64,000 bases of DNA from VXRJ01 sp965246995 (GCA_965246995.1 OZ252008.1:2356001-2420000), one strand, 5' to 3'. Shown: positions 36,787 to 46,671, numbered from the stretch's first letter. Numbers and translations: made by a program. Notes: a model not told the origin generated them from the letters alone.

Positions 36787-37284
36787 CTACTGCCGCGTCA
36801 GCGTTCCCAAGACCTCAAAGTTCCCGCAGCCGTCGCTGCTCGCGGTTTGGAGAAATCGCGCCGTGTTGCCCGAGAACGTCAGCATCGTGGGAGCCGGTGT
36901 GATGGTGCCGCAGGTGTCGTCAATGGGCACGGTATTGATTGGGGAGTCGGGCGGGAACGTGACGAGGCCGGTTTCGTTCACGGTGCCGGTGACAGGTTCG
37001 AGTGCGCTGGTCTCCTCGAAGATCGAGGTCGAGCCCGTGATCGTGAGCTGTGCCCCGGCTTGCACCACGGTTATTTGCATGGTTCCGTTCAGACTCACCA
37101 TCAACACGCCACCTGCGTCCGAGCCGGTGATCGTCAGCGGTCCACTATAGGTTCCCGCGACATTCGGAATCTGCGGCTGCGGTGACGGAGCGGTTGGGCC
37201 GCTGTCGCCGCCACACGAAGCGGTGGCCACGACGACGACCGCGCAGGTGGCCAGGAGCCTGATGCGAGATAGGTCTAGCAGCAT
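36787..37284 (-). CDS. Lipoprotein with a beta-rich domain
   Basis: A 165-residue protein. The lipobox VVVATASC ends a hydrophobic signal, followed by a Gly/Ser/Pro linker (GGDSGPTAPSPQPQIPNV) and repeated beta-type segments (GTYSGPLTITG, LNGTMQITVVQAGAQLTITG). The pattern is common in Acidobacteriota-type secreted lipoproteins, but no function is known. The ATG at 37284 lacks an obvious ribosome site; MLLDLSRI, two codons or so inside the longer frame, is the only plausible start seen. Confidence 0.65.
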   Translation of the reverse strand: MLLDLSRIRLLATCAVVVVATASCGGDSGPTAPSPQPQIPNVAGTYSGPLTITGSDAGGVLMVSLNGTMQITVVQAGAQLTITGSTSIFEETSALEPVTGTVNETGLVTFPPDSPINTVPIDDTCGTITPAPTMLTFSGNTARFLQTASSDGCGNFEVLGTLTRQ

Positions 37285-37395
37285 GAGGCAGAGTCTCACA
37301 TTCCGATCCTGGAGCACACCACACAGATCGCCGGACGAACCCCGGCCCACGACCAAGCTTATGAGTTTCTTGCTAGCGCGGCTAGCCGGCGAGCA

Positions 37396-38103
37396 GTGAC
37401 GCTGGGGCGCAACGGTAGATGGGTGGAACGCCAACTGGGCGGTAAAATCGCTGCGAGAATCCTTCCCGATAATTCTCAGGAGCGTAAACGAGGCGGGTTC
37501 GTTCCCCTCGGCGACATGGCCGGGGCGGTCGAGCTACCAGGCGGTCGCGTCCTGACACCCCGCGCCGCCGCGCCCCAGGCGCTCCACCACTTCACCCGCC
37601 TCGACCAGGTGACGCAGCTCGTCCGCACGAGCGAGGCGGAGGCCGATGTCGGGTTCATGGCGCGTCTGCTCGCGCTGTGCAGCCTGCCGCGCACCAATCC
37701 AGGGGACCGGAAAGAGTTCATCCGGCGCAACGGGCCGTACACGCTCGGGATGGTCGCCGGAGTCGGAAACAAGCTGCCCTACGGCACGCTGCCCCGTCTG
37801 CTCCTCGCCTGGGTGTGCACCGAAGCCGTGCGGACCGGGCGCCGTGAGCTTGTGCTCGGCCGGTCCCTCGCCAAGTTCATGCGGCAGATCGGCATCACCA
37901 ACGACAGCGGCGGTCGCCGAGGAGACCGCACCCGACTCCGGAACCAGATGGATCGGCTGTTTGCTGCCCAGGTGTCCCTGATCTACGAAGACGAACAGCA
38001 GAAGTTGCGGGTCAGTTCACTCGTCCGGACGGTGCGGGGCGGGCTGGTGGTCTCGCCCTCGCCCCCGCGGGTCGCGGCCACGCAACTGCGCCTTGTCGAG
38101 TAG
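37396..38103 (+). CDS. repA: Plasmid-type replication initiator RepA, probably 3'-truncated
   Basis: A 235-residue protein. From about residue 85 it matches the plasmid-encoded RepA family very well: LPRTNPGDRKEFIRRNGPYT, GNKLPYGTLPRLLLAWVCTE, ELVLGRSLAKFMRQIGI and GDRTRLRNQMDRLF. RepA opens the origin of broad-host-range plasmids. Family members are longer at the C-terminus; here conservation stops after SLIYEDEQQKLRV and the frame ends LRLVE. An IS-derived region follows, so the end is probably lost. The start may be later than 37396, since the first 60 residues are not recognisable. Confidence 0.75.
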   Translation: MTLGRNGRWVERQLGGKIAARILPDNSQERKRGGFVPLGDMAGAVELPGGRVLTPRAAAPQALHHFTRLDQVTQLVRTSEAEADVGFMARLLALCSLPRTNPGDRKEFIRRNGPYTLGMVAGVGNKLPYGTLPRLLLAWVCTEAVRTGRRELVLGRSLAKFMRQIGITNDSGGRRGDRTRLRNQMDRLFAAQVSLIYEDEQQKLRVSSLVRTVRGGLVVSPSPPRVAATQLRLVE

Positions 38104-38254
38104 TCCGCACCACCCCGTATCCAGGCCCTGCGCGAGCCTGCGACGGGGACATCGCGCCTACATCGAGGCGGCGGAGCTGCGGGCCGGGATCGAGCGCGAG
38201 GCCGACCCCCGTGACGTGATCGAGGCCTACCTGGTGCACCGCGTCGAGCGCGGC

Positions 38255-38371
38255 CTTCCGCCAGCGGTAGTACGTCTGCTCGCTGATACCCAGTTTCTTG
38301 CAGACCTGGGGCATGCGCAGCCCCCGGCCGAGCTCTACCTCGGCCTGACGGAGCTTCGGGGATTGTCCCAA
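38255..38371 (-). pseudogene. IS3-type orfA scrap cut by the IS256 element
   Basis: The stretch KLRQAEVELGRGLRMPQVCK then KLGISEQTYYRWRK is the N-terminal helix-turn-helix of an IS2/IS3-type OrfA. Its first codons are replaced by the terminal repeat of the IS256-family element at 38359. Homology stops at RWRK, 38255. The stretch 38104-38254 between this scrap and repA has an open plus-strand frame but no recognisable protein. Confidence 0.6.
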
Positions 38372-39801
38372 GACCTGTTGATCTTCTGATGTAAGAGCGG
38401 CGGCTTCTTCACCCTCCGTGTGATACGGAGGGGGTGCCTAAACCAAGAAGGAGCCACCGCCATGACGAAGCATGCCAGGAAGTCCCCGCGTCTCCAACCC
38501 GTAGAGCGGCCGCCGGCCGCGACGGTGCAGATCCCGCTGCCGGTGCTGGGCGCGTTCGCCGGCATTGAACGTTCGTATTTCGAGTTGTGCATCCGCGCGG
38601 GCCAGCAGGTCCTGGACGCGATGATGGAGCAGGACCGCACCGAGTTGTGCGGACCGCGCTGGAAACGTGACCCCGAGCGCCGGGCGGGTCGCGCGGGCAC
38701 GACGTCGAGCGAGGTGACGTTGGGGGGGCGGCGGATTCGGATGACGCGCCCCCGCGTCCGCAGTCAGACCGGGGAGGAGGTCGAGTTGCCCAGCTTCGCG
38801 TTCGCCTCACAGCGCGACCCGCTGGATGCGCAGACCGTGAACGCGGTGGCCTGTGGGATCTCCACCCGGAAGTACGCACGGAGCCTGGAGCCCCTGCCGG
38901 AGGAGGTCACGGAGCGGGCGACATCGAAGAGCGCGGTCTCGCGCCGCTATGTCGCCCTGACGACGACGCAACTGACTCGCTGGCTCACCACGCCGCTCGG
39001 GGACCGCCAGTTCCCGATCGTGCTGATCGACGGGATCGTGCTGGGTGACCACACGGTCGTGATCGCGCTGGGCGTTGATACGGAGGGGAAGAAGCAGATT
39101 CTGGGCCTCCGGGAGGGCCACACCGAACATAGCCGCGTGGCCAAAGCGCTCCTGCGTGACCTCGTCGATCGCGGCCTGGACCCGGACCGGGCGCGCCTCT
39201 TTGTGATCGACGGTGCGAAGGCGCTCGCCTCGGCCATCCGCGCGGTGTGCGGCCCGCTCGCGGCCATCCAGCGCTGTCAGCTCCACAAACGGCGCAACAT
39301 TCTGGGCCATCTCCCGGAGCATCTGCACGCGAATGTGACCGCGGTGCTGCGGGACGCGTGGGCGGCCGGTGATGCCGCCCTGGCGCAACGACAACTGGAG
39401 CGGCTGGCCGCTTCCCTCGAGACCGACCATCCGGGGGCCGCAGCCTCGGTGCGCGAGGGCCTCGCCGACACCCTCACGCTGCAACGCTTCGGCATTGCCG
39501 GGGCGTTATACACGAAGTTGCGCACCACGAACGCCATCGAGAACTTCAATGGCAGCATTACCACCTACTCGCGCAACGTGAAGCGCTGGCGTAACGGCAC
39601 GATGGTTGTACGTTGGGTGAGCGCAGCGATCGTCGAAGCCGAGAAGACGTTCCGCCGCGTGCACGGTTGGCGCGACATCACCAAGTTGGTCTCAGCCCTC
39701 GCCGTTCTCGAAGCCAAGGAGGAGGCGGCCACCGAGCGGGTCGCATAGAATCACAGCACAAGCCGCCGCTCGCGAAGATCAACAGCGGGCGGGACAATCC
39801 C
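38359..39801 (+). mobile_element. IS256-family element A (about 1443 bp)
   Basis: Terminal inverted repeats share three blocks, GGGATTGTCCC, CTGTTGATCTTC and GAGCGGCGGCTT, with short differing spacers between. They are at the left end from 38359 and inverted at the right end to 39801. The 8-9 bp flanks do not match, so no target duplication is left. The right end abuts IS1380 copy 3, which has lost its first 350 bases or so, consistent with an adjacent deletion. Confidence 0.8.
38462..39748 (+). CDS. IS256/Mutator-family transposase A
   Basis: A 428-residue DDE transposase. Landmarks are VLIDGIVLGDHTVVIALGVD (first Asp), LFVIDGAKALASAIRAVCG (second Asp), IQRCQLHKRRNILGHLPE (C2H-like segment) and the C-terminal TNAIENFNGSITTYSRNVKR with KRWRNGTMVVRW. 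The ATG at 38462 has AAGGAG 8-13 bases before it. It is complete and likely functional. Confidence 0.92.
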   Translation: MTKHARKSPRLQPVERPPAATVQIPLPVLGAFAGIERSYFELCIRAGQQVLDAMMEQDRTELCGPRWKRDPERRAGRAGTTSSEVTLGGRRIRMTRPRVRSQTGEEVELPSFAFASQRDPLDAQTVNAVACGISTRKYARSLEPLPEEVTERATSKSAVSRRYVALTTTQLTRWLTTPLGDRQFPIVLIDGIVLGDHTVVIALGVDTEGKKQILGLREGHTEHSRVAKALLRDLVDRGLDPDRARLFVIDGAKALASAIRAVCGPLAAIQRCQLHKRRNILGHLPEHLHANVTAVLRDAWAAGDAALAQRQLERLAASLETDHPGAAASVREGLADTLTLQRFGIAGALYTKLRTTNAIENFNGSITTYSRNVKRWRNGTMVVRWVSAAIVEAEKTFRRVHGWRDITKLVSALAVLEAKEEAATERVA

Positions 39802-41230
39802 GACGGGAGCCCGGGAAGATCCGGCACACGCTGGCGGAGTTGCTCGGACAGCGGATCTTCGGCATTGCCTGCGGTCATCCCGATGGCAACGACGCCAACC
39901 ATCTCGCCGACGACCCGATCCACAAGCTGCTGCTCGGGCGGGACCCGGTCGCCGGCGAGGCGTTGGCCTCGCAGCCGACGATCTCTCGGTTCGAGAACGG
40001 TGTCGGCCGGTCCGCCCTCTACGAGCTGGCGCGCGAGCTGGCGATGCGGGTCATCGAGCGGCATCAGCGCCGGCTGGACGGGCGGGCGCGGCGGATCACG
40101 ATCGACCTGGATCCGACCGACGACGCGACGCACGGCGCCCAGCAGCTCACCTTCTTCAACGGGCACTACGATCGCTGGTGCTACCTGCCGTTGCTGGCGT
40201 TTCTGACCTTCGACAAGGAACGCGAACAGTATCTGTGCGCGGCGGTGCTGCGGCCCGGCAATGTGCCGGCCACCCGCGGGACCGTGGGCGTGTTGTGCCG
40301 GCTGCTGCCCCTGCTGCGGCAGGCCTTTCCCCAGGCGCGGTTTCTCGTCCGGCTCGACGGGGGCTTTGCGACACCGGAGATCTTCGACTTCCTGGATGCC
40401 GAGCCGCGGCTCGACTACGTGGTGGCCATGGCCAGGAACGCCGTGTTGCAGCGCCACGCCGAGCCCGCCCTGCTCGTGGCGCAGGCCCAGAGCGCGGCCA
40501 GCGGCCAGACCGCGCAGGTCTACGCCGACACCCGTTATCGGGCCCGCACGTGGGACCGCGACCGCCGCGTCGTGATCAAGGCCGAGGTCGTCCGGCTCGG
40601 CGACCGCGCCCCGCGCGACAACCCGCGCTTCGTCGTGACCAATCTGCGCCAGACGCCGCGCTTCCTCTATGAACGGATCTACTGCGCCCGCGGCGACATC
40701 GAAAATCGGATCAAGGAGCTGCTCGATGGCCTGCAGATCGACCGCACGAGCTGCTGTCGCTTCTGGGCCAATCAACTGCGCGTGCTCCTCACCGCCGCCG
40801 CCTACGTGCTGATGCAAGAACTCCGGCTGCGCGCGGCGCGCACCGCCTGTGCCCGCGCCCAGGTGACGTGGCTGCGCGACCGGCTCCTCAAATTGGGGGC
40901 GCACGTCGTCGGCTCGGTCCGCCGCGTGGTCCTGCACCTGCCGACCGCCACGCCGGACCTCCACGCTTGGCGGCACATCGCGCTTGCACTCGGCGCCCGC
41001 GGCGGATAGGCCCCAGCCGGCGCTCGTCAGCCGCACGTAAACGCATCCCAACAGCGCACCGAGCACGCCCGCGGCGAAGCCGTCCCTCGACGGCCCCGTA
41101 CCCAGGCCTTCCGCACCGGCAATCCGTGTCTATCCCGCCGGCGCTCGACGAAAACGACGCCCGGCGGGCCGTGTGCGCGACGATCACACCGTCCGAGGGG
41201 CCATCTTGGAGCCTTCAGGAATAGTCCGGG
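39802..41230 (+). mobile_element. IS1380-family element, copy 3, left end deleted
   Basis: From 39802 the sequence matches copy 1 from its base 28726 onward; the left terminal repeat and the first 57 or so codons of the transposase are missing. The remaining frame runs to 41009 (RREPGKIRHTLAELLGQRIF onward) and keeps the catalytic segments. The right end is intact and followed by TTAG (41231-41234), matching the target used by copy 1. It cannot transpose. From 41235 to 41574 I see no supported gene. Confidence 0.88.
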
Positions 41231-41574
41231 TTAGGAACGGCCAGCCTGGCGGTGATGCTGTGGGCGCTGGTGCAGTATCTTTTCGCGAGGTTTCAATGAG
41301 CCAGGACGACGACGGCCGCGGCGAGCTCGTGCACGTCGGCGATATCCCCATCGACATGCCCCGGCGTCGGCCGCACGCTGACGGCCAAGCGCCAGGCGCG
41401 CCACTCCACCAAGCCAAGGAATATATAGATCTCCTTTCCATAGAGCTTGAGGCGTAATCCGTTTCTCCAGTACGTGGCGAGTCTTCTTATGAGCAAAGAC
41501 GAATAGTTGGCGCGGACTTTTTATGACGGATCGGTGATCTGAGCCAGGAACGATACCAACCTGCGCGTCCGGAT

Positions 41575-42087
41575 TCAGAACGGGAACCCGACGCCGACTT
41601 GAGGTTCCGGGAAGATGCCGCGCAACCCTGCCCGCACGAACGGGCGTCGGACGCCGGCCGGGAAGTCGACCGCAAGTCCGACGTTGAAGGTCCAACCCTC
41701 GGTCAAGGTGTAGAACTCGGGCGCGAACCCCCGCGACCCCGAGTTCCGGCGATGCGCGAGCGCCGCACGAAACCGCGTCGTCGTACGCGCGGTTCGCCAC
41801 ATCTTCACGTCCCAAGATGCCGTCGTCGCCCAGCCTTCGGCGACCAACGGCTCGCGCCACGGCAGATCGTGGCGCGCCGCATACCGCACATCCCACACGT
41901 TCAGCCCGACCTCGTGCTCGATCTGAAAGCGGCCGATCTGTAGCCACGCCCCGACGGACATGCAGCACGTCGACTCATCGCTGAGCCTGAGCAACGGCCC
42001 GACCGTCACACCGACCGAGCGGGGCAGTTCCTGCGCGACAACAGGCAGCGGCAGGGCAATCGCGAGCAACAGAACGATGACACGCAT
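41575..42087 (-). CDS. Small outer-membrane beta-barrel-like protein
   Basis: A 170-residue protein with a signal peptide (MRVIVLLLAIALPLPVVAQ) and alternating beta-strand pattern (VGVTVGPLLRLSDE, GWTFNVGLAVDFPAGV) ending in aromatic F (VGVGFPF), as in outer-membrane barrels. No family was identified. It may carry eight strands. The downstream 42088-42274 stretch has no gene. Confidence 0.6.
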   Translation of the reverse strand: MRVIVLLLAIALPLPVVAQELPRSVGVTVGPLLRLSDESTCCMSVGAWLQIGRFQIEHEVGLNVWDVRYAARHDLPWREPLVAEGWATTASWDVKMWRTARTTTRFRAALAHRRNSGSRGFAPEFYTLTEGWTFNVGLAVDFPAGVRRPFVRAGLRGIFPEPQVGVGFPF

Positions 42088-42274
42088 CCCGCCCCCCCCT
42101 GAATCGGCAGGAACGACCCCCGACGCCCCTCAATTGAACCATAAGACGACGTTCTCTATCGGCACACCGGGCGTCGCCCGCAGGGTGAACGATCGAATTC
42201 GTACTGGCCGTCGGTCACGAACATCGACGCCGACCTGGGGTTCGAGGTCCCCCCGTCTTCAGTAGCACTTCGGT

Positions 42275-42650
42275 TTAGAGTCCGATAGTGACGGTACTGC
42301 GTTCCGCGACCAGCCGCTTGGCGTACTGGGCGGGCGTGAGCCCGCCCAGTCCCTTCTTCGGCCGCTCCTCGTTGTACTCGCGTCGCCAGGCCTCGATGAG
42401 GACCTGGGTATGGGCCAGACTCGTGAACCAGTGCTCGTTGAGACACTCGTCGCGGAACCGGCCGTTGAACGATTCGACATAGGCGTTCTGATGAGGCGTG
42501 CCCGGCTAGATCAGGCGTCACGTGACGCCGCGCGTATGCGCCCATGTCAGCATGGCGCGCCCGCAGAACTCCTTCCCGTTGTCGGTGCGCAGGACACGCG
42601 GCAGGCCGCGCTCGAACGCGAGTCGATCAAGCACGCGGGTGACCGGCGCA
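42275..42650 (-). pseudogene. C-terminal remnant of an IS3-type orfB with two stops
   Basis: Minus-strand frame: FERGLPRVLRTDNGKEFCGR (second catalytic Asp) and PGTPHQNAYVESFNGRFRDE (catalytic Glu), then NEERPKKGLGGLTPAQYAKR to TAA at 42275. Two in-frame stops (TGA and TAG near 42505-42520) break it between the Asp and Glu segments. At about 42646 it joins a TonB receptor pseudogene on the other strand. Confidence 0.8.
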
Positions 42651-45229
42651 ACCGTCACGCTGCGCGGTGGACCGGATGGGCTGCGGGAGGCGCAGACGGA
42701 TGCGAGCGACCGGTTCGCGTTCACCGTCGTCGCTCCCGGCACCTACGCGGTCACCGTCTTCCTGGCCGACTTCGGCGCGGCGACGGTAGAAGGCGTCGCG
42801 GTAGGTGCCGATCCGGTCGAGCTGCCCGCCATCACGCTGCGGCTCGCCGCCTTCGACGACGCCGTGGTCGTCACGGCAACCCGCATCGAGGAGCCGCTGC
42901 GGCAGGTGCCGCTGAGCATCTCGGCGGTGACCGGCGCGGACCTCGAGCGGCAGGCGATCGGGAACCTGACGGAGCTGTCGCGCTGGACGCCCGGCCTCAC
43001 CGTGGTCGACCAGGGCGCGCGCGGCAGCAACGTCGTCATCGCCCGCGGTCTCAACACGGACTCACTGAACGGATCGGAGTTCGCCGGCAACAACTACAAC
43101 AACGGCGTCGCCACCTACCTCGGGGACATCCCGCTGGCGGTCGACCTGCGGCTGCACGACATCAAGCGCGTGGAGGTGCTGCTCGGGCCGCAGGGGACGC
43201 TCTACGGCGCCGGCACGCTGGCGGGGGCCGTGCGCTACCTGCCGCGCCGTCCCGACACCGAACGGCGCACGTTCGAGGTGCGCGGCGACCTGTTCGCGCT
43301 GGCGCACGGCGGCGTGCCCGGCTCGGACGCCGGCCTGACGTTCAATCTGCCGCTTGTCTCGCGCAAGTTGGCGCTGCGCGGCTCGGTCGACCGTTACGCC
43401 GACCCCGGGTTCATCGACTACGACTACCTGCTGCGCACGCCGGGCGTCTCGGAGCCGGAGCCGGACCTGAGTGACCCCGGCGCGGTGGAGGCGAACCTGC
43501 GGAGCGAGCCGGATGCCAACACCGAGGAGACGGTTTCGGCGCGGCTTTCCCTGTTGTGGCAGGCGACGCCGGCGCTGTCGGCGCTGTTCGCCTACCACCT
43601 GCAAGATCAGCAGGTCGGCGCACGGCAGATCAACCACGCGCGGTCGTTCGACACCGGCCGCTACGTCGCGGCGCACCGCTACCTCGAGCCGAACGACCGC
43701 AAGAACCAACTCTGGAGCTTGGAGCTGACCTGGGCGCCGGACCCCGCGGAGTTGACCACCGCCATCGGCTACTCGCGTTTCTTGGCGCAGGGGCAGCGCG
43801 ACCAGACCGACCTGCTGATCCAGGCCTTTGGCATCGGGGGGCTGCTGCCCGGCGAGTTCCCGGCGCTGGCAAGGGCCCGGGCGATCGATCCGGTCGTCTC
43901 TGCCGCGGACCTGACAGCGCAGTTCCGCTCTTTTTCAGCCTATACGCGTGAGGAATCGCGGGAGGAGCGCTTCAACTGGGAGACGCGCCTGGTGTCGACT
44001 GGCGAGGGCCCGTGGCGCTGGGTGGGCGGCGTCTTCTTCAACAACTACGACAGCAGCGGGACGAGCTTCGAGTTCACTCCCGGACTGACGGAGTTCTCCG
44101 GCATCACGCCCATTCTGGCAGGCAGCCCCGCATCCGAGCCGGTCGAGTACTACAGCCTCGAGAGCCAGGCGGTGGAGGAGCGGGCGCTGTTCGGGGAAAT
44201 CTCGCGTGACCTGGGCGAGCGTTGGCGCGTGACGGCGGGCGGCCGCTGGTTCGGCTACCGCATTGAAACCGGCAGCCTCACCGAGTTCCCCTACACGCCC
44301 ATGTACAACTCGCCGTTCACGGACTTCGAGTCCGACGACCGCGGCGTGCTGTTCAAGGCGAGTGTCAGCTACCGCTTCGACGACCAGACGAACGCGTACT
44401 TCACCCGCTCCGAGGGGTACCGCATCGGCGGCGGCAACAACTTCCGGGTCTGCACCGACGAGGAGATCGCCCTGCTCAGCGACGCGGACCTCGGCAACGA
44501 TCCGCCGCAGTCCGGCTGCATCTACGAGGATCAGGCGCTGATCAGGCCTGACGCGACGACCAACTACGAGGCGGGCGTGCGCCGCTCGTGGCGCGACGGG
44601 CGGTTCAGCGCCAACGGCACCCTGTTCCACGTCGACTGGGAGGACATTCAGGTCGCTGGACTCACGCCCTTCAGCTCGCAGCCGATCACGCTGAACGGCG
44701 CCGGGGCAGTGAGCCGGGGTGTCGAGTTCGCTGGGGCCGCCGGCCTGACGAACGCGCTGCGCTTCCGCGGGTCGTGGTCGTATACCCACGCGGAGCTGAG
44801 CCAGGACTCGCCCGGCCTGCTCGAAGGCGGTGCCGATGCCTTCGAGGGCGACCGCCTGTCGGGCGCGCCGCGGCAGCAGGGGGCAGCCTCCTGGCGTCCT
44901 ACGGCGTGCTGCTCGGCGGCGGCACGGCGCTCGAGCTGCTGTATGGCTACACGTACATCGGCGACGTGCTCACCCGCATCGGGCTGCGCGCGCGCGGCGA
45001 GACGCTGCCGGCGTACGATCTCCACAATCTCTCGGCCGCGGTATCCAAGGGCGACTGGACGGTGACGTTCTACGTCGACAACCTGCTTGACGAGTACGCC
45101 GTGACGGGCGTGCGGCAGACGCCCGGCCTCATTGGCGTCACCGATGACGGTTTCCGGTCGCGCCGCTACTTCGCCAACGTGCTCGCCCCGCGGCGGGCGG
45201 GTGTGCGCCTCCGGTACATCTTCCAGTAG
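42646..45229 (+). pseudogene. TonB-dependent receptor, 5'-truncated and frameshifted
   Basis: The homology begins inside the N-terminal beta-sandwich (VTGATVTLRGGPDGLREAQT) and continues through plug motifs (VVVTATRIEEPLRQVPLSIS, VEVLLGPQGTLYGAGTLAGA) to the barrel (TNAYFTRSEGYRIGGGNNFR). The signal peptide is missing: the 5' end is replaced by an IS3 remnant. In a run of five G near 44878-44882 the frame shifts, and the last strands continue as LASYGVLLGGGTALELLYGY to the terminal YIFQ at 45229. The layout is of the siderophore/vitamin class with two defects, so it is inactive. Confidence 0.85.
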
Positions 45230-45363
45230 ATCTCGGACGAGCGGTCGCGGCAACACGGGTGACAGGTGCCTGCAAGCGGGCGTCGTGTTTGACAGGTGAC
45301 GATCGCAGTTGACCACGCACCCATCACCGGCGGACTGCGCGGTTTTATGTGTAATTTTATATA

Positions 45364-45383
45364 TCGCAAACGGTCGTTTGCGA
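45364..45383. promoter_or_regulatory. 20-bp palindrome in an AT-rich gap
   Basis: TCGCAAACGGTCGTTTGCGA has perfect 9-base arms around GT. It lies in the 390-base gap 45230-45619, which is markedly more AT-rich than its surroundings and has no gene I can support. The core AAACGGTCGTTT is shared, with one base changed, by the palindrome at 46660-46671 on the other side of the outer-membrane protein gene. It looks like a repressor operator. Confidence 0.45.
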
Positions 45384-45619
45384 CAGGAGGGCGAGAGCCG
45401 AGGCGGTGCAGGTGCCTTGCCAGAAAGGCGAAAAAACGTTTCGACCCGGCATTAAGGGTCTGGGTGGTGGGAACGGCATCACACCAACTGTTTTTACTAT
45501 GTTTTTTCACAAAAACGATTACTGGGATAGCCACAGACGCACCAGAAACAGCCCCGCCCACGGTATCGCCTAGCTTCCCCCCGCGCTGGGGAACACGAAC
45601 GGGCTGCCGTATTGCTCGA

Positions 45620-46561
45620 TCAGAACGTATACCGCATAGCCAAGCTGACGCCCACGAACGAGAGCGCGCCGTCTGTACGGATGCGGAATGTCACCGGCTC
45701 GCTGCCGTCGAGACGTAGTTGCGACGCGTGGCTCCGGAGGCGCTCCCATTCGATGTCGTCGGCGGCGAAGCGGCCGAAGCGGACCCAGCGGACCTTGATG
45801 CCGAGCGAGACTGCATCCGACATGGAGTAGTCCACGCCGCCCAACACCTGGTACCCGGTCAGTCGGTCGTGCAGCTCCGCCTGTTTACTCGTGGTGGTGG
45901 CCGCAAGGTTCCGGCGGATCTCCGCCTCATTCGGGAGGCCCGCGGCCGTGCCGATCGCAGCGGGGTTGGGGTTCCGCGCCCACAAGTCACCGTAGTCCAG
46001 CGCGGTCAGACCGATGCCGACTCCGGCGCCGACGTACGGCGTCACACGGCTCCGACCGGGGAAGTCGACGTACGCGTTGGCGAAGACGTTCTGCGACGAG
46101 AGGCTGCCGATCCGGTCCTCGGCCCGCTGGATCTCGCCGTCCAGCTTCGCAAAGGTGTCGCCGGTCGCGCTCGTCACCGGCGAGGTCTGATCGTACGCCG
46201 ACTCCCGATGGAACCATTCCGCCTCGACGCGCAGTCGCCCACCGAACCGGTAGCCGGCCGACAGTCCCGCCAGGATGCCGGCGGCGCGATCGTAGGTGGT
46301 CTTCCACCCCGCGCCCGACCCGCGGTTCGGATCGGTGCACCCGGGGACCTCCGCGAAACGGGGGTTGATAAACTCGTCACAGCGGCTGGCCCGGTCGGTG
46401 CTGTTGCCGAGCAGCGCCACCGCCGGCGCGACGTTGAGCCCGATCTCCTGGCTCAGATAGAAGCCCGACGCTGGCTGCGCCGAGGCCGAGCCGGTGGACA
46501 GTCCGGCACCGGCGAGAGCCAGCACGCAAGCGCCGAAGAGCGACCTCCTGGTGCACATCAT
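45620..46561 (-). CDS. Outer-membrane beta-barrel protein
   Basis: A 313-residue protein with a signal peptide (FGACVLALAGAGLSTGSASA) and strand-rich body (GFYLSQEIGLNVAPAVALLG, VTPYVGAGVGIGLTALDYGD, GYQVLGGVDYSMSDAVSLGI) ending SLAMRYTF with a C-terminal Phe. This is the outer membrane protein beta-barrel pattern; pore or adhesion roles cannot be told apart. The start at MMCTRRSLFG (46561) puts the signal at the N-terminus; an in-frame ATG at 46615 would add 18 residues. Palindromes lie on both sides of the gene. Confidence 0.7.
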   Translation of the reverse strand: MMCTRRSLFGACVLALAGAGLSTGSASAQPASGFYLSQEIGLNVAPAVALLGNSTDRASRCDEFINPRFAEVPGCTDPNRGSGAGWKTTYDRAAGILAGLSAGYRFGGRLRVEAEWFHRESAYDQTSPVTSATGDTFAKLDGEIQRAEDRIGSLSSQNVFANAYVDFPGRSRVTPYVGAGVGIGLTALDYGDLWARNPNPAAIGTAAGLPNEAEIRRNLAATTTSKQAELHDRLTGYQVLGGVDYSMSDAVSLGIKVRWVRFGRFAADDIEWERLRSHASQLRLDGSEPVTFRIRTDGALSFVGVSLAMRYTF

Positions 46562-46659
46562 TGTCAGGTCCGTTGGGATCGTACCCTGAACTGGAACGTC
46601 AGGGTTGGCAATCAACCCGACGCCTCGGTCAAGCCACAGCTCAGATCAGCATGTGTCGT

Positions 46660-46671
46660 AAACGGCCGTTT
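46660..46671. promoter_or_regulatory. 12-bp palindrome upstream of the outer-membrane protein gene
   Basis: AAACGGCCGTTT lies about 100 bases before the ATG at 46561 on the minus strand, in promoter position. It differs by one central base from the core of the palindrome at 45364-45383. It also sits 2 bases from the left end of IS256-family element B. Confidence 0.4.

Noticed and set aside
41293..41496. A 67-codon minus-strand frame with KLYGKEIYIFLGLVEW
   Set aside because: It looks somewhat protein-like but lies in the flank of IS1380 copy 3 with no start signal or known family; left unannotated.
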